Positions 19,886 through 29,251 of a DNA stretch of 64,000 bases are shown here, piece by piece. This stretch comes from Micrococcus sp. 2A. GTDB lineage: Bacteria > Actinomycetota > Actinomycetes > Actinomycetales > Micrococcaceae. A model generated the notes under the pieces. It ran no database searches and was not told where the DNA came from. It saw nothing but the letters and a program-made list of their open reading frames with translations. The stretch spans positions 1,488,001-1,552,000 of the forward strand of contig NZ_CP154351.1 in assembly GCF_039519235.1 (NCBI RefSeq). The letters run 5' to 3'. The first letter of the stretch is position 1; every line of letters begins with the position of its first letter. A program made the position numbers and the translations under genes.

Positions 19886-20024
19886 TGCCCGGGGAGGGCG
19901 GCACCGGGCGTGCAGCACGTGGCCTGAGACGTGGAGCACGGGGCGGGGCAGCGCTGGAATAGCCGGGCCCCCGCGGACGCTCCACTGGGGGAGAGCACTG
20001 CCCGCCTGCCGCCCGAGGAGCACC

Positions 20025-21029
20025 ATGACCGAGACGCCTGACCCCACACCCCTCCCGCTGTCCCTCCTGGACCTCGCCGTGGCCCGCCCCGGCGAGGGGG
20101 CCGGCGAGGCCATCGCGCAGTCGGTGCGCCTGGCGAGCGTGGCCGAGGAGGAGGGCTTCCGCCGTGTCTGGTACGCAGAGCACCACAACATGCCCGCGAT
20201 CGCCTCGTCGGCGACGTCCGTGCTGATCGCCCACGTGGCCGCCCGGACGAGCACCATCCGCCTGGGCAGCGGCGGCGTCATGCTGCCCAACCACTCCCCG
20301 CTGGTGATCGCGGAGCAGTTCGGCACGCTGGCCGAGCTCCACCCGGGCCGCATCGACCTCGGCCTCGGCCGCGCCCCCGGCACCGACCAGCGCACGCTCC
20401 AGGCCCTGCGGCGCTCGCCCGATGCCGCCGAGCACTTCCCGCAGGACGTCCTGGAGCTGCAGGGCTACCTGAAGGGCGAGAGCCGGATCCCCGGGATCGA
20501 CGCGTACCCGGGCAAGGGCACCGACGTGCCGCTGTACATCCTGGGCTCCTCTGCGTTCGGCGCCCAGCTGGCCGCCCGCCTCGGCCTGGGGTACGCGTTC
20601 GCGAGCCACTTCGCCCCGCAGATGCTCGAGCACGCCGCCCGGGTCTACCGCGAGCACTTCCAACCCTCGGCCGACCTGGCCGAGCCCCACTTCATCGCCG
20701 CCGCGAACGTGATCGCGGCAGACACCGAGGAGGAGGCGCAGGCGCAGTGGGAGCGGGCCAAGCGCGACCGCATCCGCATGATGCTCGGCCGCGGCCGCAC
20801 CCTCGGCGACGACGAGGTCGAGATGCTGCTCGACTCCCCCGCCGGCGAGCAGGTGCTCGGCATGCTCGCGCGCACCGCCGTGGGCACGGGCGAGACCGTG
20901 GCCGCCTGGCTGCGGGACTTCGCCGCCGGTGTGCAGGCCGACGAGGTGATCGTCACGACGGCGGCCCCGGACCCAGCCGTGCGCGAGCGCACGCTGCGGA
21001 TCCTGGGCGAGCACGTGGTCCGCGGCTGA
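20025..21029 (+). CDS. LLM-class flavin-dependent oxidoreductase
   Basis: A 334-residue luciferase-like monooxygenase family protein with a TIM-barrel fold. Family features are [12 protein letters not shown] at the N-terminus, the [14 protein letters not shown] motif near residue 45, [16 protein letters not shown] near 80, and [14 protein letters not shown] near 112. These flavin or F420 enzymes are varied and the substrate cannot be named. The resemblance is to the MsnO8-type group, often found alone in actinobacterial genomes. The ATG at 20025 follows GGAG by about five bases. It converges with glnE, with only 15 bases between stops and no hairpin there. Confidence 0.85.
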   Translation: MTETPDPTPLPLSLLDLAVARPGEGAGEAIAQSVRLASVAEEEGFRRVWYAEHHNMPAIASSATSVLIAHVAARTSTIRLGSGGVMLPNHSPLVIAEQFGTLAELHPGRIDLGLGRAPGTDQRTLQALRRSPDAAEHFPQDVLELQGYLKGESRIPGIDAYPGKGTDVPLYILGSSAFGAQLAARLGLGYAFASHFAPQMLEHAARVYREHFQPSADLAEPHFIAAANVIAADTEEEAQAQWERAKRDRIRMMLGRGRTLGDDEVEMLLDSPAGEQVLGMLARTAVGTGETVAAWLRDFAAGVQADEVIVTTAAPDPAVRERTLRILGEHVVRG

Positions 21030-21044
21030 GCCCGGGCGCTCCGG

Positions 21045-24000
21045 TCAGAGCCCGTAGAACCGCGTCTCGAACACGGAGCGGGCCTGCCGGGTGACCCGCA
21101 GGTAGCGCTCCTCGAACGCCGCGGGGCCCACGTTGCCGTCCGCCCCGCTGAGGCGGGCGATCGCGGCCAGGTCGCGCGCGTTCGTGGGCAGCACGTCCCC
21201 GGGCTTGCCGCTCCACAGCACCGTGGCGGCGCGGATGCGGCTGGCCAGGAGCCAGGCCTCCTCGAGCACGCCGGCCTCGGCGTCGGGCAGCAGGCCGTGC
21301 CGGGCGAGGGCCCGCAGGGCGGGCAGGGTCGAGGTCACACGCAGGTCCTCGACCTCGGGAGCGTGGCGCAGCTGCAGGGACTGCACGAGCCACTCCACGT
21401 CGGAGAGCCCTCCGCGGCCGAGCTTGACGTGCCGGGCCGGGTCGGCGCCGCGGGGCAGGCGCTCGGCCTCCACGCGCGCCTTGATGCGGCGGATCTCGCG
21501 GGCGTCGGCGTCGGTGAGACCCTGGGCGTGGCGCACGGAGTCCGCCCAGCGGCGGAACTCGTCGGCCAGCCCGTCGTCCCCGGCCACGGGCCGGGCGCGC
21601 AGCAGCGCCTGCCGCTCCCACACCTCCGCCCAGCGCCGGTAGTACTCCCGGTACGAGTCCAGGGTGCGCACGAGCGGGCCCTGCCGCCCCTCGGGGCGCA
21701 GGTCCGCGTCCACCTCGAGCGGCCTCTCCCCCGGCAGGGGCGGCGCCGCCGGCTGCTTCAGCAGGGAGACCACGTGGCGGGCCACCGCCTCCGCCTGGGC
21801 GCCGGCGGCCTCGTCGTCGGCTCCCGGCCGCGGGCGGTGCACGAACATCGCGTCGAGGTCGGAGCCGTACATGATCTCGCGTCCGCCCTGGCGGCCCATG
21901 GCCACCACCACGACGTCGGTGAGGGGCTCCTGCCCCTGCGTGGCGGCGTGCACGGCCACGCGCAGCGCCCCGGCGACGGCCACCTGGTCGATGTCGGCGA
22001 GTGCCGCCCCGATCGTCTCGAGGCCGAGCTGCCCGGACATGTCCGCGAGCGCCACCCGCAGGATCTCGCGCTGGCGGATCTGCCGGACGTGGCGGATCGA
22101 CTGGGCGGGGGACCCGTCGTCGCCGTGCCGGTCCAGGCGGGCGGCGACCTGACGCCACAGTGTCGCGGAGCCGCGGGGCTCCAGCTCACGGTCCTCCCCG
22201 ACCCACGCCACCGACTCAGGGGCGTGCTCGAGGAGGTCGCCGACGAACCGCGAGCCGGCCAGCACGAGGCACACGCGCCGGGCAGCCTCCCCCGAGTCCC
22301 GCAGCATGCGCAGGAACCACGGCGAGGTGCCGAGGGCCTCGGAGAGGCGCCGGAAGGCGAGCAGCCCCGCGTCGGGGTCGGGCCCGTCGGCGAACCAGCC
22401 CAGCATGGCCGGCAGCAGCTGGCGCTGGATGGCCGCGCGTCGGGAGACGCCCTGCGTGAGCGCCTCGATGTGGCGCAGGGCGCCCTTCGGGTCGCGGTAG
22501 CCGAGGGCGGCGAGACGTTCGCGCACCGCGTCCGCGGAGAGGCGCACCTCGTCGTCGGAGAGCGCCGCCGTGGTGGAGAGCAGGGGACGGTAGAACACCG
22601 TCTCGTGGAGCGAGCGCACGTGGCGGCGGACGGCTCCGAAGCGCTCCCTCAGGCCCTCGGCCGCGGCGGGCTCCGTGCGCCCCGCGCCGCGCAGCGAGCG
22701 GGCGATCACGCGCAGGGCGTCGTCCTTGGCCGGCAGGAGGTGGGTGCGGCGCAGGTGCACGAGCTGGATGCGGTGCTCGAGGGCACGCAGCCAGCGGTAG
22801 TGCTCCTCGAACGCGGCGGCGTCCGCGGTGCTCACGTAGGAGGCGGCGTGGAGGGCCGCCACGGCGTCGAGGGTGCCCCGCACGCGCACGGACTCGTCCG
22901 CGCGGCCGTGCACCAGCTGCAGCAGCTGGGCGGTGAACTCGACGTCGCGCAGCCCGCCGGCGCCGAGCTTGATCTCCCGGTCCCGCTCGGCCGGCGCGAT
23001 CGTGTCCAGCACGCGCCGGCGCATCGCGCGGACGGCGTCCACGAACCCCTCCCGCGCGGAGGACTCCCACACGCGCGGCCACACAGCCTCCACGTAGCGC
23101 TCGCCGAGGGCGCGGGAGCCGGCGACCGGGCGGGCCTTGAGCAGGGCCTGGAACTCCCAGCCGTGCGCCCAGCGGCGGTAGTACTCCACGTGGGAGTCCA
23201 CGGTGCGGCTGAGCGCGCCGTCCTTGCCCTCGGGGCGGAGGTTCGCGTCCACCTCCCACAGGCCCGGCTCGGGGGCGGCGCCGGTGATGACGCGCGAGAT
23301 CCCTGCGGCCAGCTCGGCCGCCACGGAGGCGGCGCCGCCGACGGGCGCGGCGTCCTCGGCCACGTCGTGCACGAACACCACGTCGACGTCGGACGCGTAG
23401 TTCAGCTCGCGCGCCCCGCACTTGCCCATCCCGATGACGGCGAGCTCGACCCCGCGGGCGGCATCCCCGTCGCGAGCGACCAGCTCGGCGCGGGAGACGG
23501 CGAGGGCGGCGTCGATCGCCGCACCGGCCAGGTCGGCCAGCCACGCGCCGACGGCCGGCATCACGGCGGACGGGTCGGGCGCGGCGAGGTCCGCGAGCGC
23601 GATCGCGGTGAGCTGGCGGCGGTACGCCCGGCGCAGCGCGACGGCGGCGTCCGCCCCCGTGAGCCCGGCGCAGGGCCGCTCGGCCTCCGGGTCCGCCTCG
23701 ACGGCCGCGAGCAGCAGGCGGCGCAGGTCCTCGCCCGGGGCGGTGTCCGGCCCGTCCCCGTGCTCGAGGCCGGTGAGGGCGGGGGCCGTGGCGGCCGCGG
23801 CCTCCGGGTCCAGCACGAGGTCGAGGTGCTCGGGGCACCGGATGAGGAACTCGCCCAGGGCGTCGGAGGCGCCGAGCAGGCGGACGAGGCGCGTCGCGTG
23901 GTCCGGGTCGGCCAGAGCGGTGTGGACGCGGGGCTCGCGATCGGCCAGACGCACCCAGAGCAGCAGGGCCCGGTCCGGGTCCGCGGCATGGCGGAGCACG

Positions 24001-24134
24001 TCCACGAGCGGTCCCACGTCGACCCCCTGGAGCTCGGGGGACTCGAGGAGGCCGACGGCGCGGGGCACGGCCTGCACACCCGCGCGCGTCAGGGCGCGGC
24101 GGTGGGGTCTGCCGGACGGGGGCAGGGTCGGCAT
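21045..24134 (-). CDS. glnE: Bifunctional glutamine synthetase adenylyltransferase/deadenylase
   Basis: Adds and removes AMP on the glutamine synthetase tyrosine in response to nitrogen status. The 1029-residue chain has two nucleotidyltransferase domains, as the family requires. The N-terminal one has NYASDVDVVFVHD near residue 242 and the C-terminal one has IMYGSDLDAMFVH near residue 755; the Asp-x-Asp pair in each is the metal site. Helical linkers and HRIQLVHLRRTHLLP-type repeats follow each domain. The ATG at 24134 lies eight bases after the glnA2 stop, so glnA2-glnE form an operon. The neighbouring glnA carries the target tyrosine. Confidence 0.95.
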   Translation of the reverse strand: MPTLPPSGRPHRRALTRAGVQAVPRAVGLLESPELQGVDVGPLVDVLRHAADPDRALLLWVRLADREPRVHTALADPDHATRLVRLLGASDALGEFLIRCPEHLDLVLDPEAAAATAPALTGLEHGDGPDTAPGEDLRRLLLAAVEADPEAERPCAGLTGADAAVALRRAYRRQLTAIALADLAAPDPSAVMPAVGAWLADLAGAAIDAALAVSRAELVARDGDAARGVELAVIGMGKCGARELNYASDVDVVFVHDVAEDAAPVGGAASVAAELAAGISRVITGAAPEPGLWEVDANLRPEGKDGALSRTVDSHVEYYRRWAHGWEFQALLKARPVAGSRALGERYVEAVWPRVWESSAREGFVDAVRAMRRRVLDTIAPAERDREIKLGAGGLRDVEFTAQLLQLVHGRADESVRVRGTLDAVAALHAASYVSTADAAAFEEHYRWLRALEHRIQLVHLRRTHLLPAKDDALRVIARSLRGAGRTEPAAAEGLRERFGAVRRHVRSLHETVFYRPLLSTTAALSDDEVRLSADAVRERLAALGYRDPKGALRHIEALTQGVSRRAAIQRQLLPAMLGWFADGPDPDAGLLAFRRLSEALGTSPWFLRMLRDSGEAARRVCLVLAGSRFVGDLLEHAPESVAWVGEDRELEPRGSATLWRQVAARLDRHGDDGSPAQSIRHVRQIRQREILRVALADMSGQLGLETIGAALADIDQVAVAGALRVAVHAATQGQEPLTDVVVVAMGRQGGREIMYGSDLDAMFVHRPRPGADDEAAGAQAEAVARHVVSLLKQPAAPPLPGERPLEVDADLRPEGRQGPLVRTLDSYREYYRRWAEVWERQALLRARPVAGDDGLADEFRRWADSVRHAQGLTDADAREIRRIKARVEAERLPRGADPARHVKLGRGGLSDVEWLVQSLQLRHAPEVEDLRVTSTLPALRALARHGLLPDAEAGVLEEAWLLASRIRAATVLWSGKPGDVLPTNARDLAAIARLSGADGNVGPAAFEERYLRVTRQARSVFETRFYGL

Positions 24135-24142
24135 CGTCAGCC

Positions 24143-25483
24143 TCAGAGGGCGCTGAGGTAGCGGCGCAGCTCGTAGGGGGTGACCTCGACGCGGTAGTCG
24201 TCCCACTCCTGGCGCTTGTGGCGCAGGAACGCGTCGAACACGTGCTCGCCGAGCACGGAGGCCACGAACTCGGAGTCCTCGGCCAGCCGCAGGGCGTCGT
24301 GGAGCGTGCCGGGCAGCGGGGTGTGGCCCAGCACGCGGCGCTCGTGGGGGCTCAGGGCGCTCACGTCGTCCGAGGCCGGCTCCGGCAGCTCGTAGCCCTC
24401 CTCGATGCCCTTCAGCCCGGCCGCGAGCAGCAGCGCGTAGGTGAGGTAGGGGTTGGCGGAGGCGTCGATCCCGCGGTACTCGATGCGGGCCGAACCGGCC
24501 TTGTCCGGCTTGTAGAGGGGCACGCGGACGAGCGCCGAGCGGTTGTTGTGGCCCCAGGACACGTACGAGGGGGCCTCGCCCCCGCCCCACAGGCGCTTGT
24601 ACGAGTTCACGAACTGGTGGGTGACGGCGCTGATCTCCTCGGAGTGCCGCAGCAGGCCCGCGATGAAGCTGCGGCCCGTCCTGGAGAGCCGGAACTCGTC
24701 CGCCGGGTCGTAGAACGCGTTGGCGTCCCCCTCGAACAGGGAGAAGTGGGTGTGCATGCCCGAGCCCGGGTGCAGCGCGAACGGCTTCGGCATGAACGTG
24801 GCGTAGCTGCCCTGCTGCGCGGCCACCTCCTTGACCACGGTGCGGAAGGTCATGATGTTGTCCGCGGTGGTCAGGGCGTCCGCGGCGCGCAGGTCGATCT
24901 CGTTCTGGCCCGGCCCGTTCTCGTGGTGGCTGAACTCCACCGAGATGCCCATCTCCTCGAGCATGGTGACGGCGTCGCGCCGGAAGTCCTGCGCCTCTCC
25001 CCCGGGCACGTGGTCGAAGTACCCGGCGGTGTCCACCGGCTGGGGCTGGCCGTCCGGGCCGAGCTCCGAGCTCTTGAGCAGGTAGAACTCGATCTCCGGG
25101 TGCGTGTAGCAGCTGAAGCCCATGTCCGAGGCCTTCTCCAGCACGCGCCGCAGGGCGTGGCGGGGGTCGGCCGGGGCGGGGGCGCCGTCCGGGGTGAGGA
25201 GGTCGCAGAACATGCGGGAGGTCTGCCCCTGCTCCCCCCGCCACGGGAGGATGGTGAAGGTGGCCGGGTCCGGCTGCAGGAGCATGTCCGACTCGGAGAT
25301 GCGGGTGTAGCCGTCGATCGAGGAGCCGTCGAAGCCGAGGCCCTCCGTGAACGCGGACTCCACCTCGGCGGGGGCGAGGGCGACGGACTTGAGGGTGCCC
25401 ACCACGTCGGTGAACCAGAGGCGCACGAAGCGCACGTCCCGGTCCTCGATGGTGCGGAGCACGACATCCTGCTGACGATCCAT
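24143..25483 (-). CDS. glnA2: Glutamine synthetase-like protein GlnA2
   Basis: A 446-residue type I glutamine synthetase paralogue, the length of M. tuberculosis GlnA2. Motifs include RLWFTDVVGTLKSVA near residue 25, FDGSSIDGYTR near 52, EIEFYLL near 130, KPFALHPGSGMHTHFSLF near 227 and the NRSALVRVP substrate region. The segment matching the GlnA adenylylation loop (YELPEPASDDV) differs, so control by GlnE is uncertain. Actinobacterial GlnA2 proteins may be weak glutamine synthetases or may use polyamines. ATG 25483 is preferred over GTG 25501 because TAGAGT at 25491-25496 lies seven bases before it, giving a leaderless start. It is divergent from panB. Confidence 0.93.
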   Translation of the reverse strand: MDRQQDVVLRTIEDRDVRFVRLWFTDVVGTLKSVALAPAEVESAFTEGLGFDGSSIDGYTRISESDMLLQPDPATFTILPWRGEQGQTSRMFCDLLTPDGAPAPADPRHALRRVLEKASDMGFSCYTHPEIEFYLLKSSELGPDGQPQPVDTAGYFDHVPGGEAQDFRRDAVTMLEEMGISVEFSHHENGPGQNEIDLRAADALTTADNIMTFRTVVKEVAAQQGSYATFMPKPFALHPGSGMHTHFSLFEGDANAFYDPADEFRLSRTGRSFIAGLLRHSEEISAVTHQFVNSYKRLWGGGEAPSYVSWGHNNRSALVRVPLYKPDKAGSARIEYRGIDASANPYLTYALLLAAGLKGIEEGYELPEPASDDVSALSPHERRVLGHTPLPGTLHDALRLAEDSEFVASVLGEHVFDAFLRHKRQEWDDYRVEVTPYELRRYLSAL

Positions 25484-25522
25484 GCCGCCCACTCTATCCA
25501 CGCCCGCCGTAGACTCCGGGGC
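25484..25522. promoter_or_regulatory. Compact divergent leaderless promoter, glnA2/panB
   Basis: The 39 bases between the two ATG codons hold two back-to-back -10 boxes: TAGAGT on the minus strand (25491-25496) and TAGACT on the plus strand (25510-25515), 13 bases apart. Each ends seven bases before its start codon. No Shine-Dalgarno or -35 consensus is visible. Confidence 0.65.
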
Positions 25523-26407
25523 ATGTCCGCCACCCCCTCCGCCACGCCCGCCCCCGAGTCCCCGGCCCCCTACGGCGGCGCCGCGCCCGCGTCAGCCGGC
25601 CCGCCCGCGCGCTGGCGCACGGTGCACCTGCAGCGCGCGAAGGACGAGGGCCGGCGCTTCGCGATGCTCACGGCCTACGGCGCGATGACGGCCGCGCTCT
25701 TCGACGAGGCCGGCGTCGAGGTGCTCCTGGTGGGCGACTCGGTGGGCAACACGGTCCTCGGCCATCCCTCCACCCTGCCCGTGACCCTCGACGAGATGGT
25801 GCTCTTCTCCGCGGCCGTGGTGCGCGGAGCGACGCGCGCGCTCGTGGTCGCCGACCTGCCGTTCGGCTCCTACGAGGCCTCCCCGCAGCAGGCGGTGGCC
25901 GCGGGCGTGCGCCTCATGAAGGAGGCGGGTGTGGCGGCCGTCAAGATGGAGGGCGACGAACGCTTCGCCGAGCACGTCGCCGCGCTGACCGCGGCCGGCG
26001 TCCCCGTGATGGCGCACATCGGCTTCACCCCGCAGTCCGAGCACGTCCTCGGGGGCTACCGTGTGCAGGGCCGCGGCGAGGGGGCCGTCGAGCGCATGAC
26101 CGCCTCAGCACGGGCACTCGAGGAGGCGGGCGCCTTCGCCGTGCTCATGGAGATGGTGCCCTCGGACGTGGCCGCCGCCGTCGACGCCGCGGTGCGCGTG
26201 CCCACCGTGGGCATCGGGGCGGGGCCGGGGACCACGGGCCAGGTGCTCGTGTGGCAGGACATGCTCGGCCTGCGTGAGGGGCGCATGCCCCGGTTCGTGA
26301 AGCAGTACGCGCAGCTGCACGCGGTCATGGGCGACGCGGTGCGCGCCTTCCGCGCGGACGTGCTCGAGGGCTCGTTCCCGGCGCCGGAGCACGGGTTCGA
26401 GGGCTGA
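25523..26407 (+). CDS. panB: 3-methyl-2-oxobutanoate hydroxymethyltransferase
   Basis: First step of pantothenate and coenzyme A synthesis, transferring a hydroxymethyl group from methylene-tetrahydrofolate to 2-oxoisovalerate. The 294-residue protein shows LLVGDSVGNTVLGHPSTLPV near residue 71, PFGSYEASPQQAV near 113, VKMEGD near 140 and VPVMAHIGFTPQS near 161. The metal-binding Asp residues and catalytic Glu are in conserved context. The N-terminal 30 residues are Pro/Ala-rich and probably disordered. No other pan gene is adjacent. The start is leaderless-type, with TAGACT seven bases upstream of ATG. Confidence 0.95.
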   Translation: MSATPSATPAPESPAPYGGAAPASAGPPARWRTVHLQRAKDEGRRFAMLTAYGAMTAALFDEAGVEVLLVGDSVGNTVLGHPSTLPVTLDEMVLFSAAVVRGATRALVVADLPFGSYEASPQQAVAAGVRLMKEAGVAAVKMEGDERFAEHVAALTAAGVPVMAHIGFTPQSEHVLGGYRVQGRGEGAVERMTASARALEEAGAFAVLMEMVPSDVAAAVDAAVRVPTVGIGAGPGTTGQVLVWQDMLGLREGRMPRFVKQYAQLHAVMGDAVRAFRADVLEGSFPAPEHGFEG

Positions 26408-26422
26408 GACGCCCCTCTCGGC

Positions 26423-26439
26423 CCACCCTGGCCGGGTGG
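26423..26439. terminator. Short hairpin between convergent panB and the SPOR-like gene
   Basis: Six-base perfect stem (26423-26428 with 26434-26439), five-base loop, in the 60-base gap between the two stops. Modest stability. Confidence 0.45.
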
Positions 26440-26467
26440 ACCGCGACGGGCCGGGTGCCGGGACGGC

Positions 26468-26692
26468 TCAGCTCGCGTCGTCGAGCGGGTTGGCATTCCA
26501 CTTCTCGTCGTGGTCCTCGGCCTCGTCGAAGGCCTCGTTGCGGGCCTGGACGCGGGCCAGCGCGGACTCCGCCTCGGCATGCGAGGCGTACGGGCCGAGG
26601 AGCTCCTTCCAGTTGGACTGGGCCCCTTCCTCCACCTCGTGGGTGCGGACGTTGAAGTAGTACTCCCGAGCGGTGCTCACGTCGTCGTTCAT
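26468..26692 (-). CDS. Small SPOR-like domain protein
   Basis: A 74-residue acidic protein with the pattern [14 protein letters not shown], then [24 protein letters not shown]. This matches small actinobacterial SPOR-domain-type proteins, which have an aromatic N-terminal strand and a conserved LLGPYxSxxEAExAL core. It has no signal peptide, so a peptidoglycan-binding role like that of E. coli SPOR domains is doubtful. The ATG is preceded seven bases upstream by TAGGGT (26700-26705). It is divergent from map, sharing a 36-base promoter region. The function is unknown. Confidence 0.7.
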   Translation of the reverse strand: MNDDVSTAREYYFNVRTHEVEEGAQSNWKELLGPYASHAEAESALARVQARNEAFDEAEDHDEKWNANPLDDAS

Positions 26693-26728
26693 GCGGGCCA
26701 CCCTAACGGGGCCGATACGCTGGAGGAC
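26693..26728. promoter_or_regulatory. Compact divergent leaderless promoter, SPOR-like gene/map
   Basis: 36 bases between the two ATG codons. Minus-strand TAGGGT (26700-26705) and plus-strand TACGCT (26716-26721) are ten bases apart, each ending seven bases before its start codon. Same layout as the glnA2/panB and dinB/polyprenyl synthase regions. Confidence 0.65.
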
Positions 26729-27673
26729 ATGTCCGATCGCCAGAGCCCCGCCGCCCCGTCCAGCCACAACGGCCCCCGCCCCGCGGGGCCCCCGGCGCCG
26801 GAGCCGGGCTCGAAGGCCCCGGTGGGCACGCTCGCGCCGGGCGTCCTCTCCCCCGCCCCTCCCGTGCCCGCCGCGATCCCGCGCCCCGAGTACGTGGGGA
26901 AGGCCACGCCGGACGAGGGCCACGCCTCGGACGTGTACGACGCCGCCGGGATCGAGCGCATCCGCACGGCCGGCCGGCTCGCCGCGCAGGCCATGGAGGC
27001 CGCGGCCGCGCACATCGCCCCGGGCGTCACCACCGACGAGCTCGACCGCGTGGCCCACGAGTTCCTCGTCTCCCATGGCGCCTACCCCTCGTGCCTGGGC
27101 TACCGCGGCTTCCCCCGCTCCATCTGCACCTCGCTGAACGAGGTCATCTGCCACGGCATCCCGGACGGCACCGTCCTGGAAAACGGGGACATCGTCAACC
27201 TGGACATCACCGCCTACGTGGACGGCGTGCACGGCGACCACAACCGCACCTACCTCGTGGGCGAGGTGGACGAGGAGTCCCGCCTGCTCGTGGAGCGCAC
27301 CGAGGAGGCCCTGCGGCGCGGCATCAAGGCCGTGAAGCCGGGCCGGGAGGTCAACGTGATCGGCCGGGCCATCGAGTCCTACGCCAAGCGCTTCGGCTAC
27401 GGCGTGGTGCGCGACTTCATCGGTCACGGCGTGGGCACGGACTTCCACTCCGGCCTGGTCATCCCGCACTACGACGCCGCGCCCCTGCACGACACCGTCA
27501 TGGTCCCGGGCATGGTGTTCACGATCGAGCCGATGATCACCCTCGGCACCATCGAGTGGGACCAGTGGGACGACGGCTGGACCGTGGTCACGCGGGACCG
27601 CCGGCGCACCGCGCAGTTCGAGCACACGCTCGTGGTCACCGACGACGGCGCGGAGATCCTCACCCTCCCGTGA
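26729..27673 (+). CDS. map: Methionine aminopeptidase, type I
   Basis: Removes the initiator methionine from new proteins. The 314-residue protein has a long Pro/Ala/Ser-rich N-terminal extension (~1-65), resembling the linker-bearing type Ic enzymes of mycobacteria that can contact the ribosome. The catalytic domain shows [12 protein letters not shown] near residue 135, [19 protein letters not shown] near 157 (two metal Asp), [11 protein letters not shown] near 233 (metal His) and FTIEPM near 265 (metal Glu). The start is leaderless-type (TACGCT seven bases upstream). The ppgK gene follows after 23 bases with its own -10 box. Confidence 0.94.
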   Translation: MSDRQSPAAPSSHNGPRPAGPPAPEPGSKAPVGTLAPGVLSPAPPVPAAIPRPEYVGKATPDEGHASDVYDAAGIERIRTAGRLAAQAMEAAAAHIAPGVTTDELDRVAHEFLVSHGAYPSCLGYRGFPRSICTSLNEVICHGIPDGTVLENGDIVNLDITAYVDGVHGDHNRTYLVGEVDEESRLLVERTEEALRRGIKAVKPGREVNVIGRAIESYAKRFGYGVVRDFIGHGVGTDFHSGLVIPHYDAAPLHDTVMVPGMVFTIEPMITLGTIEWDQWDDGWTVVTRDRRRTAQFEHTLVVTDDGAEILTLP

Positions 27674-27696
27674 GGGGTGTCCGTACACTGGCGCAC

Positions 27697-28557
27697 GTGA
27701 GCAACCTCGAAGCCTCCCCCCCTGACCAGCCCGGCACCGCGCAGTCCGTGAAGGACCCCGGGGTGTCGAAGTACCCGACCGTGCTCGGCGTCGACATCGG
27801 CGGCACCGGCATGAAGGGCGGCCTCGTGCGCCTCGGCACGGGCCCCAAAGCCGGGACGCTGCGCGGGGACCGCTTCCGCGTCGCCACGCCGCAGCCGGCC
27901 ATGCCGCTGCCCGTGGCGGAGACCCTCGCGGCCATCACGGCCGAGCTGGACCGGCGGGAGAAGGCCCCCGCGCCGGACTCCCCGATCGGCGTGTGCTTCC
28001 CCTCGATCGTGCGCGCCGGCGTGTGCCGCTCGGCCAACAACATCGACCCCTCGTGGATCGGCACGGACCTGCGGTCGATGTTCGAGGAGCGGCTGGGCCG
28101 CCCCGTCACCGTGGTCAACGACGCCGACGCCGCGGGCCTGGCCGAGGCCCGCTACGGCGCGGGACGCGGCCACGAGGGGCTCGTCCTGGTCATCACCCTC
28201 GGCACCGGCATCGGCGGGGCGATGATCAACGACGGGGTGCTCGTGCCCAACTTCGAGGTCGGCTCCATGGAGCTCGACGGCGTCATGGCCGAGACCCGGG
28301 CGTCCGCGAAGGCCCGCGAGCGCGACGGCTTGAGCTGGGCCGAGTACGCGGTGCGCCTGCAGCGCTTCTTCTCCCACGTGGAGCGGATCTTCTCCCCCGA
28401 CCTGTTCATCGTGGGCGGCGGCATCTCCAAGCGCCCCGACGACTACCTGCCCCTGCTGCGGCTGGACACCCCGATCATCCCGGCGCAGCTGCAGAACAAC
28501 GCGGGCATCGTAGGCGCCGCGCTCGCGGCCCACGGCTCGGCGGCCGACCACACCTGA
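27697..28557 (+). CDS. ppgK: Polyphosphate glucokinase (ROK family)
   Basis: Phosphorylates glucose using polyphosphate or ATP. The 286-residue protein has the ROK phosphate-binding DIGGTGMKGGLV near residue 33, VNDADAAGLAEARYG near 142 with the catalytic Asp, and the LGTGIGGAMINDGVLVPNFE region near 165. Its length and the NFEVGSMELDG segment match actinobacterial PPGK rather than ordinary ROK glucokinases, which carry a zinc-binding cysteine cluster absent here. GTG 27697 is chosen because TACACT (27684-27689) lies seven bases upstream, as in the neighbouring leaderless genes. An in-frame GTG ~25 codons later is possible. Confidence 0.92.
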   Translation: MSNLEASPPDQPGTAQSVKDPGVSKYPTVLGVDIGGTGMKGGLVRLGTGPKAGTLRGDRFRVATPQPAMPLPVAETLAAITAELDRREKAPAPDSPIGVCFPSIVRAGVCRSANNIDPSWIGTDLRSMFEERLGRPVTVVNDADAAGLAEARYGAGRGHEGLVLVITLGTGIGGAMINDGVLVPNFEVGSMELDGVMAETRASAKARERDGLSWAEYAVRLQRFFSHVERIFSPDLFIVGGGISKRPDDYLPLLRLDTPIIPAQLQNNAGIVGAALAAHGSAADHT

Positions 28558-28576
28558 GCCCCGGCCGGTGGAGACA

Positions 28577-28616
28577 CCGAGGGCGGTTCCGGCTTCCCCT
28601 CCGGAACCGCCCTCGG
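28577..28616 (+). terminator. Terminator after ppgK
   Basis: Perfect 16-bp arms (28577-28592 and 28601-28616) with an eight-base loop, starting 20 bases after the ppgK stop. It also lies downstream of the opposing nrdR gene (28690-29184). Confidence 0.85.
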
Positions 28617-28689
28617 CAGTCTGTGCGTCGCCCGCTGGGGGCCTCGCCGCCTCCACTGTAGCCCCTCGGCGGGCTCCCCTGTCCAGCCC

Positions 28690-29184
28690 CTAGCGCGTGA
28701 ACAGCCGGGGCTGCACCGCGGGCCGTCCGGGGGCCTCGCCCTCGGCGTCGCGCAGGTCCGCGATCGCGTCCTCGAAGTCGCTCAGCGACTCGAAGTCCCG
28801 GTAGACGGAGGCGAAGCGCAGGAAGGCGACCTGGTCGAGGCGGCGCAGGGGGTCCAGGATCGCCAGGCCCACGTCGTGGGCGTCCACCTCGGCGTTGCCC
28901 GAGGCGCGGACGGTCTCCTCGACCTCCTGGGCGAGCATGGCCAGGTCGTCGCTCGTGACCGGCCGGCCCTGGCAGGCCTTGCGGACCCCGTTGATCACCT
29001 TGGAGCGGTCGAAGGGCTCGGCCACGCCCGAGCGCTTGACCACGGTGAGCGCGGTGGTCTCCATGGTGGTGAAGCGCTTGCCGCACGCCTGGCACTGGCG
29101 GCGGCGGCGGATCGCCGAGCCGTCGTCGAGGGAACGGGAGTCCACCACGCGGGAGTCCTCGTGACGGCAGTACGGGCAGTGCAC
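28690..29184 (-). CDS. nrdR: Transcriptional repressor NrdR
   Basis: An ATP/dATP-sensing repressor of ribonucleotide reductase genes. The 164-residue protein has the N-terminal zinc ribbon (MHCPYC near residue 1 and [10 protein letters not shown] near 31) followed by the ATP-cone domain beginning at [20 protein letters not shown]. Family length is normal. The GTG start has GAGGAGGGAG upstream. TAGAGT at 29230-29235 is a plausible -10 with a ~40-base leader. No ribonucleotide reductase gene is in the window. It lies 67 bases downstream of dnaE on the same strand, a fitting partner for replication. Confidence 0.96.
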   Translation of the reverse strand: MHCPYCRHEDSRVVDSRSLDDGSAIRRRRQCQACGKRFTTMETTALTVVKRSGVAEPFDRSKVINGVRKACQGRPVTSDDLAMLAQEVEETVRASGNAEVDAHDVGLAILDPLRRLDQVAFLRFASVYRDFESLSDFEDAIADLRDAEGEAPGRPAVQPRLFTR

Positions 29185-29251
29185 TCTCTCGCTCCCTCCT
29201 CGTGGACGACCTCGGCCTGACCTGCGCCCACTCTACGGCGGCGGCCGGCGA

